A stretch of 33,215 bases of DNA, from NCBI GenBank assembly GCA_020721965.1, contig DYLS01000047.1:1-33215 (forward strand), in the 5' to 3' direction. The position numbers and the translations under genes were made by a program. This DNA comes from Blastopirellula marina (GTDB taxonomy: Bacteria > Planctomycetota > Planctomycetia > Pirellulales > Thermoguttaceae). Positions 1-6,793 of this stretch are shown piece after piece (the first letter of the stretch is position 1; every line of letters begins with the position of its first letter). The notes beneath the pieces were generated by a model that made no database searches, had not been told where the DNA came from, and worked only from the letters and a program-made list of their open reading frames with translations.

Positions 1-305
1 ACGACACCGCCAACCGCAACCACTGGCTGCAACTGCTGCTCGAAGGGCAGGAATCCAATCGCAGCGCCATCGGAGCGAAAGTCGAAGTCAGGGCGGGCAA
101 TTTGCGGCTTGTGGACGAGGTTCACAGCGGCCGCGGCTACCAAAGCGACTGGGGCCGACGCCTCCACTTTGGACTAGGTCCCCACGCTATGGTCGATCTC
201 ATCGTTATCCGCTGGCCCAGCGGTAACCGCGACGTCCTGAAGGACGTTCCCGCCGATAGGCTGACCTGCATCGTGGAAGGCCAATCGCCGGCGGCGCGGG
301 AGTGA
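1..305 (+). CDS. ASPIC/UnbV domain protein, C-terminal fragment
   Basis: The reading frame is open from base 3 at the left edge and stops with TGA at 303-305, so only about the last 100 residues are present. They match the C-terminal ASPIC/UnbV module found after FG-GAP/VCBS repeats in CRTAC1-like secreted proteins: an IGAKVEV segment, then GRGYQSDWGRRLHFGLG, then VIRWPSGNRDVL and a closing IVEG. In known family members this module follows a calcium-binding beta-propeller and the protein is exported; the propeller would lie to the left of the window. The exact role is unknown. The stop is followed about 80 bases later by a dispersed inverted-repeat element. Confidence 0.85.
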   Translation, partial: DTANRNHWLQLLLEGQESNRSAIGAKVEVRAGNLRLVDEVHSGRGYQSDWGRRLHFGLGPHAMVDLIVIRWPSGNRDVLKDVPADRLTCIVEGQSPAARE

Positions 306-387
306 GGGGCCGCTGAGCCGCACGATTGCCGTTCTGCGACGTCTTGTCGCTGCGAGATACCGCAAGGTACGTCGATCCGCAGCGTGG

Positions 388-591
388 TACTACAGCGCAA
401 TATCCGCCTGATTGCGAGCTGCGCCCACTGATTGCACGCTGTGCCCACGAATTGGAGATGCGCACACGAATTGCACGACGTGCACACAAATTGCAGATCT
501 GCAAACGGCTTGCAGATCTGCCCAATATCTGTGCGAGACGTTACCATCACCACGAGATATTGAGCCAAGCAAACAACCCTGCGCTGCGGTA
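388..591 (+). repeat. Family-1 inverted-repeat element, copy A (internally expanded)
   Basis: One of seven related elements in the window. The left end reads TACTACAGCGCAA, the right end GCGCTGCGGTA, and the core reads CCATCACCACGAGATATTGA followed by GCCAAGCAAACAACCC. It is 204 bp long against 105-114 bp for the others because its internal part is a six-unit tandem array. Its right end abuts the stop codon of the minus-strand glycoside hydrolase (CTA at 592-594). The flanking tetramers GTGG and CTAG are only a weak match as a target duplication. Confidence 0.75.
411..526 (+). repeat. Tandem repeat, about 20 nt x 6, inside copy A
   Basis: Units begin at 411, 431, 451, 470, 490 and 509, mostly with ATTG. 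Each carries a small palindrome such as GCACGCTGTGC, GCACGACGTGC or TTGCAGATCTGCAA. The other family-1 elements have a single related segment (for example TGCATGATGCGCCCAC) at the same place, so this looks like local expansion of an element-internal sequence. It is not a CRISPR array because there are no unique spacers. Confidence 0.8.
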
Positions 592-1851
592 CTAGGGTTG
601 CATCAAGAAATACATCGGCGCGTCCCTCAGATCCAAGATGGTGCCCTCTCCGGAGGACTGCAACTCACGAGTCTCCTGGCCTAAGTAGTCCACGGCGTGG
701 TACCGGCCGGCGGGCACCTTGGCCGTGACGCGGGCTGTTTGTCCATCCATTTGTGTCCAGGCCGCTAGTGCCCACTTTCCTTCCTTTTCGAAAAGCAGGA
801 CGTGGGCCTGGTCCGCGCTTTCGCCCTCTACGTCCAGGCGTTGCACGAACCGGTAGCCCGACAGCACGCGATTGAGCGTCTGCGCGGCCACGTAGGCAGG
901 CTTGGGGTCGTAAACCGGATCGCGCCCCTCCTGGTACGGAAATGCCACCGTGCCGAAGTGATGTTCCGGCTCCTTCGGATCAGGACCATCGTCGTGCCAG
1001 TCGTACCAAATGGATACCGGAATCCCCTCAGCCAAATTGGTCAACCACTGTCGCGGGAGATACTTTCCCTGGCGATGTTCGTCGTAGTTCTTCCAAGCCG
1101 CCGAAAAGCCCCATTCGCCCGAAATAATGGGAATCGTTTTGCCGGCCGGTGCATACTTGGCAATCAGCTCGCGCAATTTCTGATATTCCGGGATGACCGT
1201 CTCTGGAGCGGTCTGGCGATAAGGATGAACGGATACGGCATCCCAATACTCCAGCAAGCCGGCCTTGAAGCAGTCTTCCAAGAACTTCATGTCGATTTGC
1301 GAAGTGGCAGGGCCAATATAGATTTCACCGGGGGCCTCGCGGTGCAGTGCTTTGCCAACCTCGATAGCCAGGGCGATGTAATCTTGAACATTGGGCTTGG
1401 GCTTCCAAGCGCCGATGTTTGGCTCATTGTACATTTCCCAAAGTATGCCACGACCGGCGAAATGTTTCGCTGCCGCAGCCGCCCAACGTGCAAACGCTTG
1501 CCGCCCTTCCTCCGAATGCGGCGAAAGACCTTCGTCATAGTGGCGATTCGAATAATCCAGGATCAACACGGCTCGGATTCCGTGCTTTTCCAGGTCTTGC
1601 AGCAAGTGGTCGAAGGCGGAAAAGTCGTATGCGCCCTTTTCCAGTTCCGTGCCGCCCCATGAGAAATCCATGCGTATCCACCGGATCCCGGAGGCGGCCA
1701 GCATCTCCATCTCGCCGGGCCTGGCATGGGTAAAGTGGATGTTGGCCCCGAAACCGTCGGGTACGACCGCGGCCGGCCAGGCAATCTCTGCCGAAAGGCC
1801 CAGACTTGTCAGAGCGAGCCAAACACCAACTGTCAGAAACCATCGCATCAT
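592..1851 (-). CDS. Secreted GH-A clan glycoside hydrolase (cellulase-like)
   Basis: This 419-residue protein has an N-terminal signal peptide (MMRWFLTVGVWLALTSLGLS) and a TIM-barrel glycoside hydrolase domain over residues of about 30-335. The motif MYNEPN places the likely acid/base glutamate at E143, and ISGEWG places the likely nucleophile at E246, the spacing expected in clan GH-A (GH5/GH39-like). Other family-typical features are GIRWIRMDFSW near the start of the barrel and AVSVHPY after strand 5. A short beta-rich tail follows. It probably cleaves a plant- or algal-type polysaccharide outside the cytoplasm, but the substrate cannot be read from the sequence. It is divergent from the sugar isomerase/transporter/oxidoreductase genes to its right, which suggests a carbohydrate-use locus. 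The stop codon touches the end of element copy A. Confidence 0.82.
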   Translation of the reverse strand: MMRWFLTVGVWLALTSLGLSAEIAWPAAVVPDGFGANIHFTHARPGEMEMLAASGIRWIRMDFSWGGTELEKGAYDFSAFDHLLQDLEKHGIRAVLILDYSNRHYDEGLSPHSEEGRQAFARWAAAAAKHFAGRGILWEMYNEPNIGAWKPKPNVQDYIALAIEVGKALHREAPGEIYIGPATSQIDMKFLEDCFKAGLLEYWDAVSVHPYRQTAPETVIPEYQKLRELIAKYAPAGKTIPIISGEWGFSAAWKNYDEHRQGKYLPRQWLTNLAEGIPVSIWYDWHDDGPDPKEPEHHFGTVAFPYQEGRDPVYDPKPAYVAAQTLNRVLSGYRFVQRLDVEGESADQAHVLLFEKEGKWALAAWTQMDGQTARVTAKVPAGRYHAVDYLGQETRELQSSGEGTILDLRDAPMYFLMQP

Positions 1852-1979
1852 GGCGTTCTTCCTTTCTCTTCCATCACATCATGACATGGGGCGGGCGACA
1901 ATCTCCCACCGCAGGGAGACGTAGGATTCGCGTTCTCGGGCCAAGAGTTTGCCGTGCGGTGCACCGCCACAACAGGTTT

Positions 1980-2054
1980 GGGGGGATTTTGCCACAATAG
2001 CATCGGGAGGATTGTGCCGCGGCAGCCTGGGGAGGATTACGCACAATCGCAGTC
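1980..2054 (+). repeat. Tandem repeat, 25 nt x 3
   Basis: Three degenerate units start with GGGGGGATT (1980), GGGAGGATT (2005) and GGGAGGATT (2030). Each is followed by a TGCC/CGCA stretch and a CA-rich segment. Spacing is exactly 25 nt. Confidence 0.75.
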
Positions 2055-2197
2055 CATCGCAGGCCGCGAGTTGCACGCGGCGGGCATCCGTCTCGACCGA
2101 CGGCTTGCTTCCGATTATGGCATGAGCCTATATTGGCGGCAAGTCGCCGTGGAAGATTTCCCCGTGGTATCTTCCGTGGCCAATGTTTCGAGGTAAC

Positions 2198-2302
2198 GTG
2201 TGGGAGGAGAGGGATGGGCGGAGTCGGGCGGGAGGAGACTGGTGGGAGGAAACGGGCGGGAGGAGACAAGCGAGAGGGGACGCGTGGGAGGAAATGGGTG
2301 GA
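2198..2302 (+). repeat. G-rich tandem repeat, about 13-16 nt, 6-7 units
   Basis: Variants of GTGGGAGGAGAC and GGGCGGGAGGAGAC alternate along about 100 bases. The array ends about 60 bases before the start of the sugar isomerase-like gene, so it may lie in its 5' leader. The plus strand is very purine-rich. Confidence 0.75.
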
Positions 2303-2361
2303 TAGTGCGAATCATTGATAGCTGGGAAAACCTGAACTCTTGCCGCTAGGAGATCGACACG

Positions 2362-3327
2362 ATGTTGTACAGTCATGCTTCGCGACGTAGCTTTCTGGGT
2401 GGCTTAGGGGCGACCTCTGCCGCAATGTTCTTGTCCGACCTAAGCGTGATGGGCAAGGCGTTCGGCGAAGCGGCGGGAGGAGACGGGCTGCACGTGGCCT
2501 CGAATGCCTACCCTTGGTTCACCTATTACCGTCGAGAAAACCGCGATTTCAACGCCGATTTGGATGTGGGATTGGCTGACGTGGCCCGTGCCGGCCTCCA
2601 AGGGTTCGAGGCTCTGCTGGGGTCGCCGGAGGATGTGGATCGCTATGCCCCCTTGCTCAAAAAGCAGGGCTTGGAAATGCGTTCCTTCTACATCGGCGTG
2701 CCGCTTTACGACAAGGAGACGACGGCGGCTTCGATCCAGCAGGTTTTAGCCGTCGCCGAAAAGGCCAAGGCGGAATTGAATACGGGGATCGTTGTGATCA
2801 ATCCCGCGCCGCTCTCCTGGAATCGCCAGGCTGGACCTGCGGACAAGACCGATGAGCAGCTCGAAATCCAGGCCGACGCCTTGAACCGCTTGGGTGCCGC
2901 CCTCCGCGAACGCGGGATAGTGCTTTCGTGCCACAATCACGACATGGAGTTGCGGAATGCCGCCCGCGAGTTTCAACACATGATGCTGGCCACGGATCCA
3001 AGCAACGTGACGTTATGTCTGGACGCACACTGGATGTACCGCGGCTCGGGCAACTCGCAAGTCTTTCTGTTCGATGTCGTGAAACTGTATGGCAAACGAA
3101 TCACTGAAATTCATTTCCGCCAGTCGCAAGACGGGGTGTGGAAGGAAGTGTTCGGCCCCGGGGACATCGACTACGAACGATTGGCTCGCGAACTTCGCGA
3201 AATCGGTGTGCGGCCTCATCTCGTGCTGGAACAGGCAGCCGAGGTGGGAACGCCCCACACGATGGATGGTGTCGCGGCGCACCGGGAAGGCCGGAAGTAC
3301 GTCGTCAAGCTATTCGGACAAGGATAG
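2362..3327 (+). CDS. Tat-exported sugar phosphate isomerase/epimerase-like protein
   Basis: This 321-residue protein starts at ATG 2362 behind AGGAGA at 2348-2353. Residues 8-14 (RRSFLGG) plus the following hydrophobic stretch form a Tat signal. The rest is an AP-endonuclease-2/xylose-isomerase-type TIM barrel. Likely metal and substrate ligands are visible in LSCHNHDMEL, LCLDAHWMYRG, EIHFRQS and LVLEQA. Members of this family isomerise or epimerise sugars or inositol derivatives, but many exported planctomycete paralogues have no known substrate. It is followed by an OFA transporter and a Gfo/Idh/MocA oxidoreductase on the same strand, a common partnership in sugar catabolism. The 370-base gap to the next gene argues against tight translational coupling. 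Confidence 0.8.
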   Translation: MLYSHASRRSFLGGLGATSAAMFLSDLSVMGKAFGEAAGGDGLHVASNAYPWFTYYRRENRDFNADLDVGLADVARAGLQGFEALLGSPEDVDRYAPLLKKQGLEMRSFYIGVPLYDKETTAASIQQVLAVAEKAKAELNTGIVVINPAPLSWNRQAGPADKTDEQLEIQADALNRLGAALRERGIVLSCHNHDMELRNAAREFQHMMLATDPSNVTLCLDAHWMYRGSGNSQVFLFDVVKLYGKRITEIHFRQSQDGVWKEVFGPGDIDYERLARELREIGVRPHLVLEQAAEVGTPHTMDGVAAHREGRKYVVKLFGQG

Positions 3328-3696
3328 GCACGTTATTTGAGCACGGATCGGTTCATTCGAGGCCGGATCGGCGCGTTCTTCGGGCACGGTTGGACCAGCG
3401 GTTCCGTCCAGCCCGAGGGCGGGGAATGGGGGAATATCAAACAGGGTTCGACAACTACCGAGCAGCCCTTGAGCCGCAATTCCTGCCGCGATAGAAGGCT
3501 GCAAGGGTAGCGACGATATTCGGATGCGAGTGTCGTGATCGCCGTCGGCGGGCCGTATCGCCTGCGGACAAAGGGGATGGTGCGGTCGCGTGCCGCTGGG
3601 TTCCGATACGAGGTCGAAACTCCCCGGCAATACGCAGACGGCGATGTTCGTCGTAAGGGACGCTGTTCTTCCATTGCTTCCGGGAGGGCCCAAATC
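3328..3696. other. Intergenic spacer, no gene seen
   Basis: It contains a short imperfect direct repeat around 3344-3385 (CGGATCGGTTCATTCG and CGGATCGGCGCGTTCTTCG). An open frame upstream of the transporter start (from 3535) is arginine-rich, lacks transporter character and is treated as non-coding. Confidence 0.5.
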
Positions 3697-5064
3697 GTGT
3701 CGAAACCTGTCATGAACCGCTGGTGGGCGGTGCTCGGCGCCGTTCTGATTCAGTTGTGCTTGGGAGTCATTTACGCGTGGAGTGTCTTTACGAAGGCGCT
3801 TACAGAGCAGCCTTTCGGGTTCTCCAAGACCCAAACTCAGGTCATCTTCAGCATCGGTCTGGCAACCTTTGCGGTGGTAACGGTGTTGTCGGGAAAACTG
3901 CAAGGCAAGATCCACCCACGAATGATGGCCCTGGCGGGAGGCCTCGTCTTGGGCATCGGCTACATTGCCGCATACTTTGTGGGCGCCAGCTACGAGGGCT
4001 TGGTGGTAACGATCGGCTTGGTCGGTGGAGCCGGCATTGGATTGGCCTACACGGTGCCCATTGCCGTCGGCGTGCGTTGGTTCCCGGATAAAAAGGGCTT
4101 GCTGACCGGCCTGGCCGTGGCGGGCTTTGGATTCGGCGCCTTGCTGTGGATCCAGTTGGCTGGCAGTTTCGGCGGTTGGATCGCCAGCCTCGGCGTCTCG
4201 CAAACTTTCTTGCTCTTTGGGATTCTCTTCGCGGTTCTGGTGGGGATCGGCTCCCTGTGGATGGTCAATCCACCAGCGGGTTATTGCCCCCCAGGATGGG
4301 ACCCGGAACGGGCCAAGCTCCGCAAAAGCTCGGCCGTGGCCGGCCACGATTTTACCGCTCTGCAAATGTTGCGAACCCCGCAGTTCTATCAGTTGTGGCT
4401 CATGTTCGTCGCGGGTGCCATGGCCGGTTTGATGGTGATTGGTTGCATCAAACTCTTCGGCAGTGAGCGGCTTCTGGCGTACTTCCGCGTGGCCGGCCTG
4501 GATGATGAATCTGCCGTGCAAAAGGCGGCGGCCACGGCCGAGTTGGCCATGGGCGTGTTTTTCGCCATCGCCAACGGGCTGGGTCGAATCATCTGGGGCG
4601 TGATCTCCGACATCATTGGTCGCAAGGCATCCCTCTTCTTGATGCTGCTGATTCAGGCCGGCGTCATGGCTTCCTTTTATGCCCTGGCTGCCACGCCTGC
4701 CGTCTTTTGCGTTGCGGCGGCACTCATCGGATTCAACTTCGGCGGAAACTTCGCTCTATTTCCCGCAGCGACGGCGGACCTGTTCGGGAATAAAAACGTC
4801 GGCGCAAACTATGGCTGGGTATTTACGTCCTACGGTCTTGGCGGGATCGTGGGACCGATCCTCGGCGGCTGGTTCGGCGACTTTGCAAAAAGCAGCGGGA
4901 CTCTCACGGCCTGGCTGGTTCCGTTTTGGGTCGCCGCCGGAGCGTGCCTGCTCGCCGCGATCCTGGCTGCTATCCTGAAGCCGCCACGTTTGGCATCGGA
5001 TAAGCCGGAGATAGCACCAGACATTCCCGACGCCCTCCGCGAGCACATCCGCAGGGCTTCGTGA
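3697..5064 (+). CDS. MFS transporter, OFA (oxalate/formate antiporter) type
   Basis: The start is placed at GTG 3697 because GGGAGGG at 3682-3688 precedes it with 8-nt spacing and OFA proteins begin close to the first membrane helix. ATG 3712 is an alternative. The product is about 455 residues with about 12 membrane helices. The opening NRWWAVLGAVLIQLCLG followed by IYAWSVF is the hallmark N-terminus of OFA-family major facilitator proteins, and VRWFPDKKGLLTGLAVAGFG matches the helix 4 region. A second-half motif, GRIIWGVISDIIGRK, is the MFS signature loop. The family moves small carboxylates by antiport; the substrate here is unknown. It sits between two exported sugar-metabolism-like proteins, so a sugar-acid or carboxylate product is a reasonable guess only. 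Confidence 0.88.
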   Translation: MSKPVMNRWWAVLGAVLIQLCLGVIYAWSVFTKALTEQPFGFSKTQTQVIFSIGLATFAVVTVLSGKLQGKIHPRMMALAGGLVLGIGYIAAYFVGASYEGLVVTIGLVGGAGIGLAYTVPIAVGVRWFPDKKGLLTGLAVAGFGFGALLWIQLAGSFGGWIASLGVSQTFLLFGILFAVLVGIGSLWMVNPPAGYCPPGWDPERAKLRKSSAVAGHDFTALQMLRTPQFYQLWLMFVAGAMAGLMVIGCIKLFGSERLLAYFRVAGLDDESAVQKAAATAELAMGVFFAIANGLGRIIWGVISDIIGRKASLFLMLLIQAGVMASFYALAATPAVFCVAAALIGFNFGGNFALFPAATADLFGNKNVGANYGWVFTSYGLGGIVGPILGGWFGDFAKSSGTLTAWLVPFWVAAGACLLAAILAAILKPPRLASDKPEIAPDIPDALREHIRRAS

Positions 5065-5210
5065 AGCCTCGCCGCTTCATCTGTCATTAGCGAATCATCC
5101 GTCATCATGATGTGTGGCATGATGGGTGGCCCCCGAAACCGAGCGGTGGGCCAGCAGTGGGGCTTGTTGCAATGTAGTTCTTGCTAGCCAGTAATCTGGA
5201 GGTCGCAGTC

Positions 5211-6551
5211 ATGAAAACCGAATCCTCTCCGCATGCGTCATCCTCTCTGCATCCGTCGGCCAGCCGTCGAACCTTTCTCAAAGTGGCGGGCGCCGGTGGG
5301 GTGATTAGCACGTTGCCACTAACCCGGGCCGTTCATGCCGCGGGAAGCGACGCGATCCGGATTGCCCTCAGTGGTTGCGGGGGGCGGGGCACCGGCGCGC
5401 TGGCCGACGCCCTCTCCAACAGCGTGGGTGCCAACGTGCGACTGATCGCCCTGCACGATGCCTTTCCGGAACGCATCGAGAACTGTTTGCGGGCCATCCA
5501 ATCCCGCTTTCCCGACAAGGTGGACGTGCCGCCCGAACGCCGATTCACGGACCTGGACGGCTACAAAAAGCTGGCCGAGACCGATGCCGACATCGTCCTG
5601 GATTGCAGTCCACCGGGTTTCCGCCCCGTCCATTTCGAGCACTACGTACAGGTCGGCAAGCACGTCTTCATGGAAAAACCCCTGGCCGTGGATGCGCCGG
5701 GGGCACGCCGCATCCTGGCTGCCAACGAGCAGGCCAAGTCCAAGGGGTTGCGAGTAGCGGTCGGCCATCATCTCCGTCACGAGGTGAAACACAAGGAGAT
5801 GATCCAGCGGATCAAGGATGGTGAAATCGGCAGGATCACGCACTTGCGGGTTTACTTCAACTCCAGCGGGGTATGGGTGCGTCCGCGCCAGCCCGACCAG
5901 ACCGAGATGCAGTACCAGGTCAACAACTGGTACTACTTTACCTGGCTGAGTGGCGACCACATCGTTGAGCAGCACGTGCACGACTTGGACGTCATGAATT
6001 GGATGATGGGAAACCGGCATCCCGTTTCCGCCCAGGGCATGGGCGGGCGCCAATTCCGAGTCGGCAAGGACTACGGCGATATCTTCGATCATCACGCCGT
6101 GGAATTCACCTACGAAGACGGCACTCAAGGCTTCAGCTATTGCCGCCACATTCCCGGCTGTTGGGACAGCTTTTCGGAGCACGCCCACGGGACGAAGGGC
6201 TTCGTCAGTATCGAAGGGCACGGGCACGCCATCATCCAGGTGGAAGGCCGCGAGCCGGTCCGCGTGGAGCGCGGTCCCGACGGGCATCGGCTGGAGTGGG
6301 ACGACCTCCTCAAGGCCCATCTCGCCGGCGAGGCCTACAACGAGGTGGACAACACCATTCTGGGAACCATGACGGCCATCCTCGGCCGCATGGCGACGTA
6401 TTCTGGCCAAATCGTCACCTGGGACGAAGCGGCCAATTCTCAGCTCGATTTGTCCCCCAGCGGCTACACCTGGGACGCGGAACCCCAGCCGAAACCTGGC
6501 CCCGACGGCGTGTATCCCTGCGCCATGCCCGGACAAACCAAGGCCTTTTGA
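5211..6551 (+). CDS. Tat-exported Gfo/Idh/MocA family oxidoreductase
   Basis: The start is placed at ATG 5211, 8 nt after GGAGG at 5198-5202; the in-frame TTG at 5181 has no such site. The 446-residue product has a Tat signal (SRRTFLKVAGAGG), then a Rossmann domain opening with IRIALSGCGGRGTGAL. The family motif EKPLAV carries the conserved lysine, and EQHVHDLDVMNWMMG lies in the alpha/beta C-terminal domain near the expected catalytic histidine. Family members oxidise or reduce sugars and cyclitols with NAD(P); exported forms are abundant in planctomycetes and probably carry the cofactor through Tat in the folded state. Substrate unknown. It is the last gene of the plus-strand block; the next gene converges on it. 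Confidence 0.87.
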   Translation: MKTESSPHASSSLHPSASRRTFLKVAGAGGVISTLPLTRAVHAAGSDAIRIALSGCGGRGTGALADALSNSVGANVRLIALHDAFPERIENCLRAIQSRFPDKVDVPPERRFTDLDGYKKLAETDADIVLDCSPPGFRPVHFEHYVQVGKHVFMEKPLAVDAPGARRILAANEQAKSKGLRVAVGHHLRHEVKHKEMIQRIKDGEIGRITHLRVYFNSSGVWVRPRQPDQTEMQYQVNNWYYFTWLSGDHIVEQHVHDLDVMNWMMGNRHPVSAQGMGGRQFRVGKDYGDIFDHHAVEFTYEDGTQGFSYCRHIPGCWDSFSEHAHGTKGFVSIEGHGHAIIQVEGREPVRVERGPDGHRLEWDDLLKAHLAGEAYNEVDNTILGTMTAILGRMATYSGQIVTWDEAANSQLDLSPSGYTWDAEPQPKPGPDGVYPCAMPGQTKAF

Positions 6552-6635
6552 CAGCCCTAGGGCCGCGCGAAACTCAGCCAGTACCAAGCTCCGGGGCGCC
6601 TATCGTCGGCACGATGGGTCGTGACCGGCCGTGGG

Positions 6636-6747
6636 TACCGTAGTGCAATGTCCGCCAAATGGCATGATGTGCCTGGCTTGGATTGCGAGGCATGGTGTCC
6701 CACCACCACAAGATGTTGAGCCAGCCAAACAACCTTGCGATGTAGGG
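6636..6747 (+). repeat. Family-1 inverted-repeat element, copy B
   Basis: This 112-bp copy lies between the convergent oxidoreductase and ftsK genes. The left end is TACCGTAGTGCAATGTCCGC, the right end CTTGCGATGTAGGG, and the core CACCACAAGATGTTGAGCCA is intact. No clear target duplication was found, so it is probably an old insertion. Confidence 0.75.
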
Positions 6748-6793
6748 GTAGAAGTTGCCTCATGCCTTGGGGGTATAAGAGCAATCGCGGGCC

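Larger units (their letters stand above)
1852..2361. other. Divergent intergenic region with two short tandem repeats
   Basis: This 510-base spacer lies between the divergent glycoside hydrolase and sugar isomerase-like genes. It should contain both promoters, but no clear sigma-70 pair was recognised. It holds a 25-nt repeat near 1980-2054 and a G-rich repeat of about 15 nt near 2198-2302. No credible gene was seen. Confidence 0.6.

Noticed and set aside
411-526. Regularly spaced short repeats as a possible CRISPR array
   Set aside because: Units are contiguous and diverged, about 20 nt long, with no unique spacers and no cas genes. They are a tandem expansion inside an inverted-repeat element.
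3310-4521. A 403-codon open frame on the minus strand opposite the OFA transporter
   Set aside because: It is antisense to a clear membrane transporter, has no recognisable domain and its composition is that of a shadow frame in GC-rich DNA.
5065-5180. Possible eighth copy of the family-1 element (TTGTTGCAATGTAG near 5164)
   Set aside because: Only the right-end-like bases match weakly; neither the core nor the left end can be aligned.
5319-6587. A 422-codon minus-strand frame opposite the Gfo/Idh/MocA gene
   Set aside because: It mirrors a well-supported gene with motifs; the antisense product shows no family features.
6636-6747. Family-1 elements as transcription terminators or structured regulatory RNAs
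   Set aside because: They do occur at gene ends, but they lie in both orientations, in a divergent spacer and inside a coding region, and lack a consistent T-run. Insertion with target duplication explains them better, although secondary use is not excluded.
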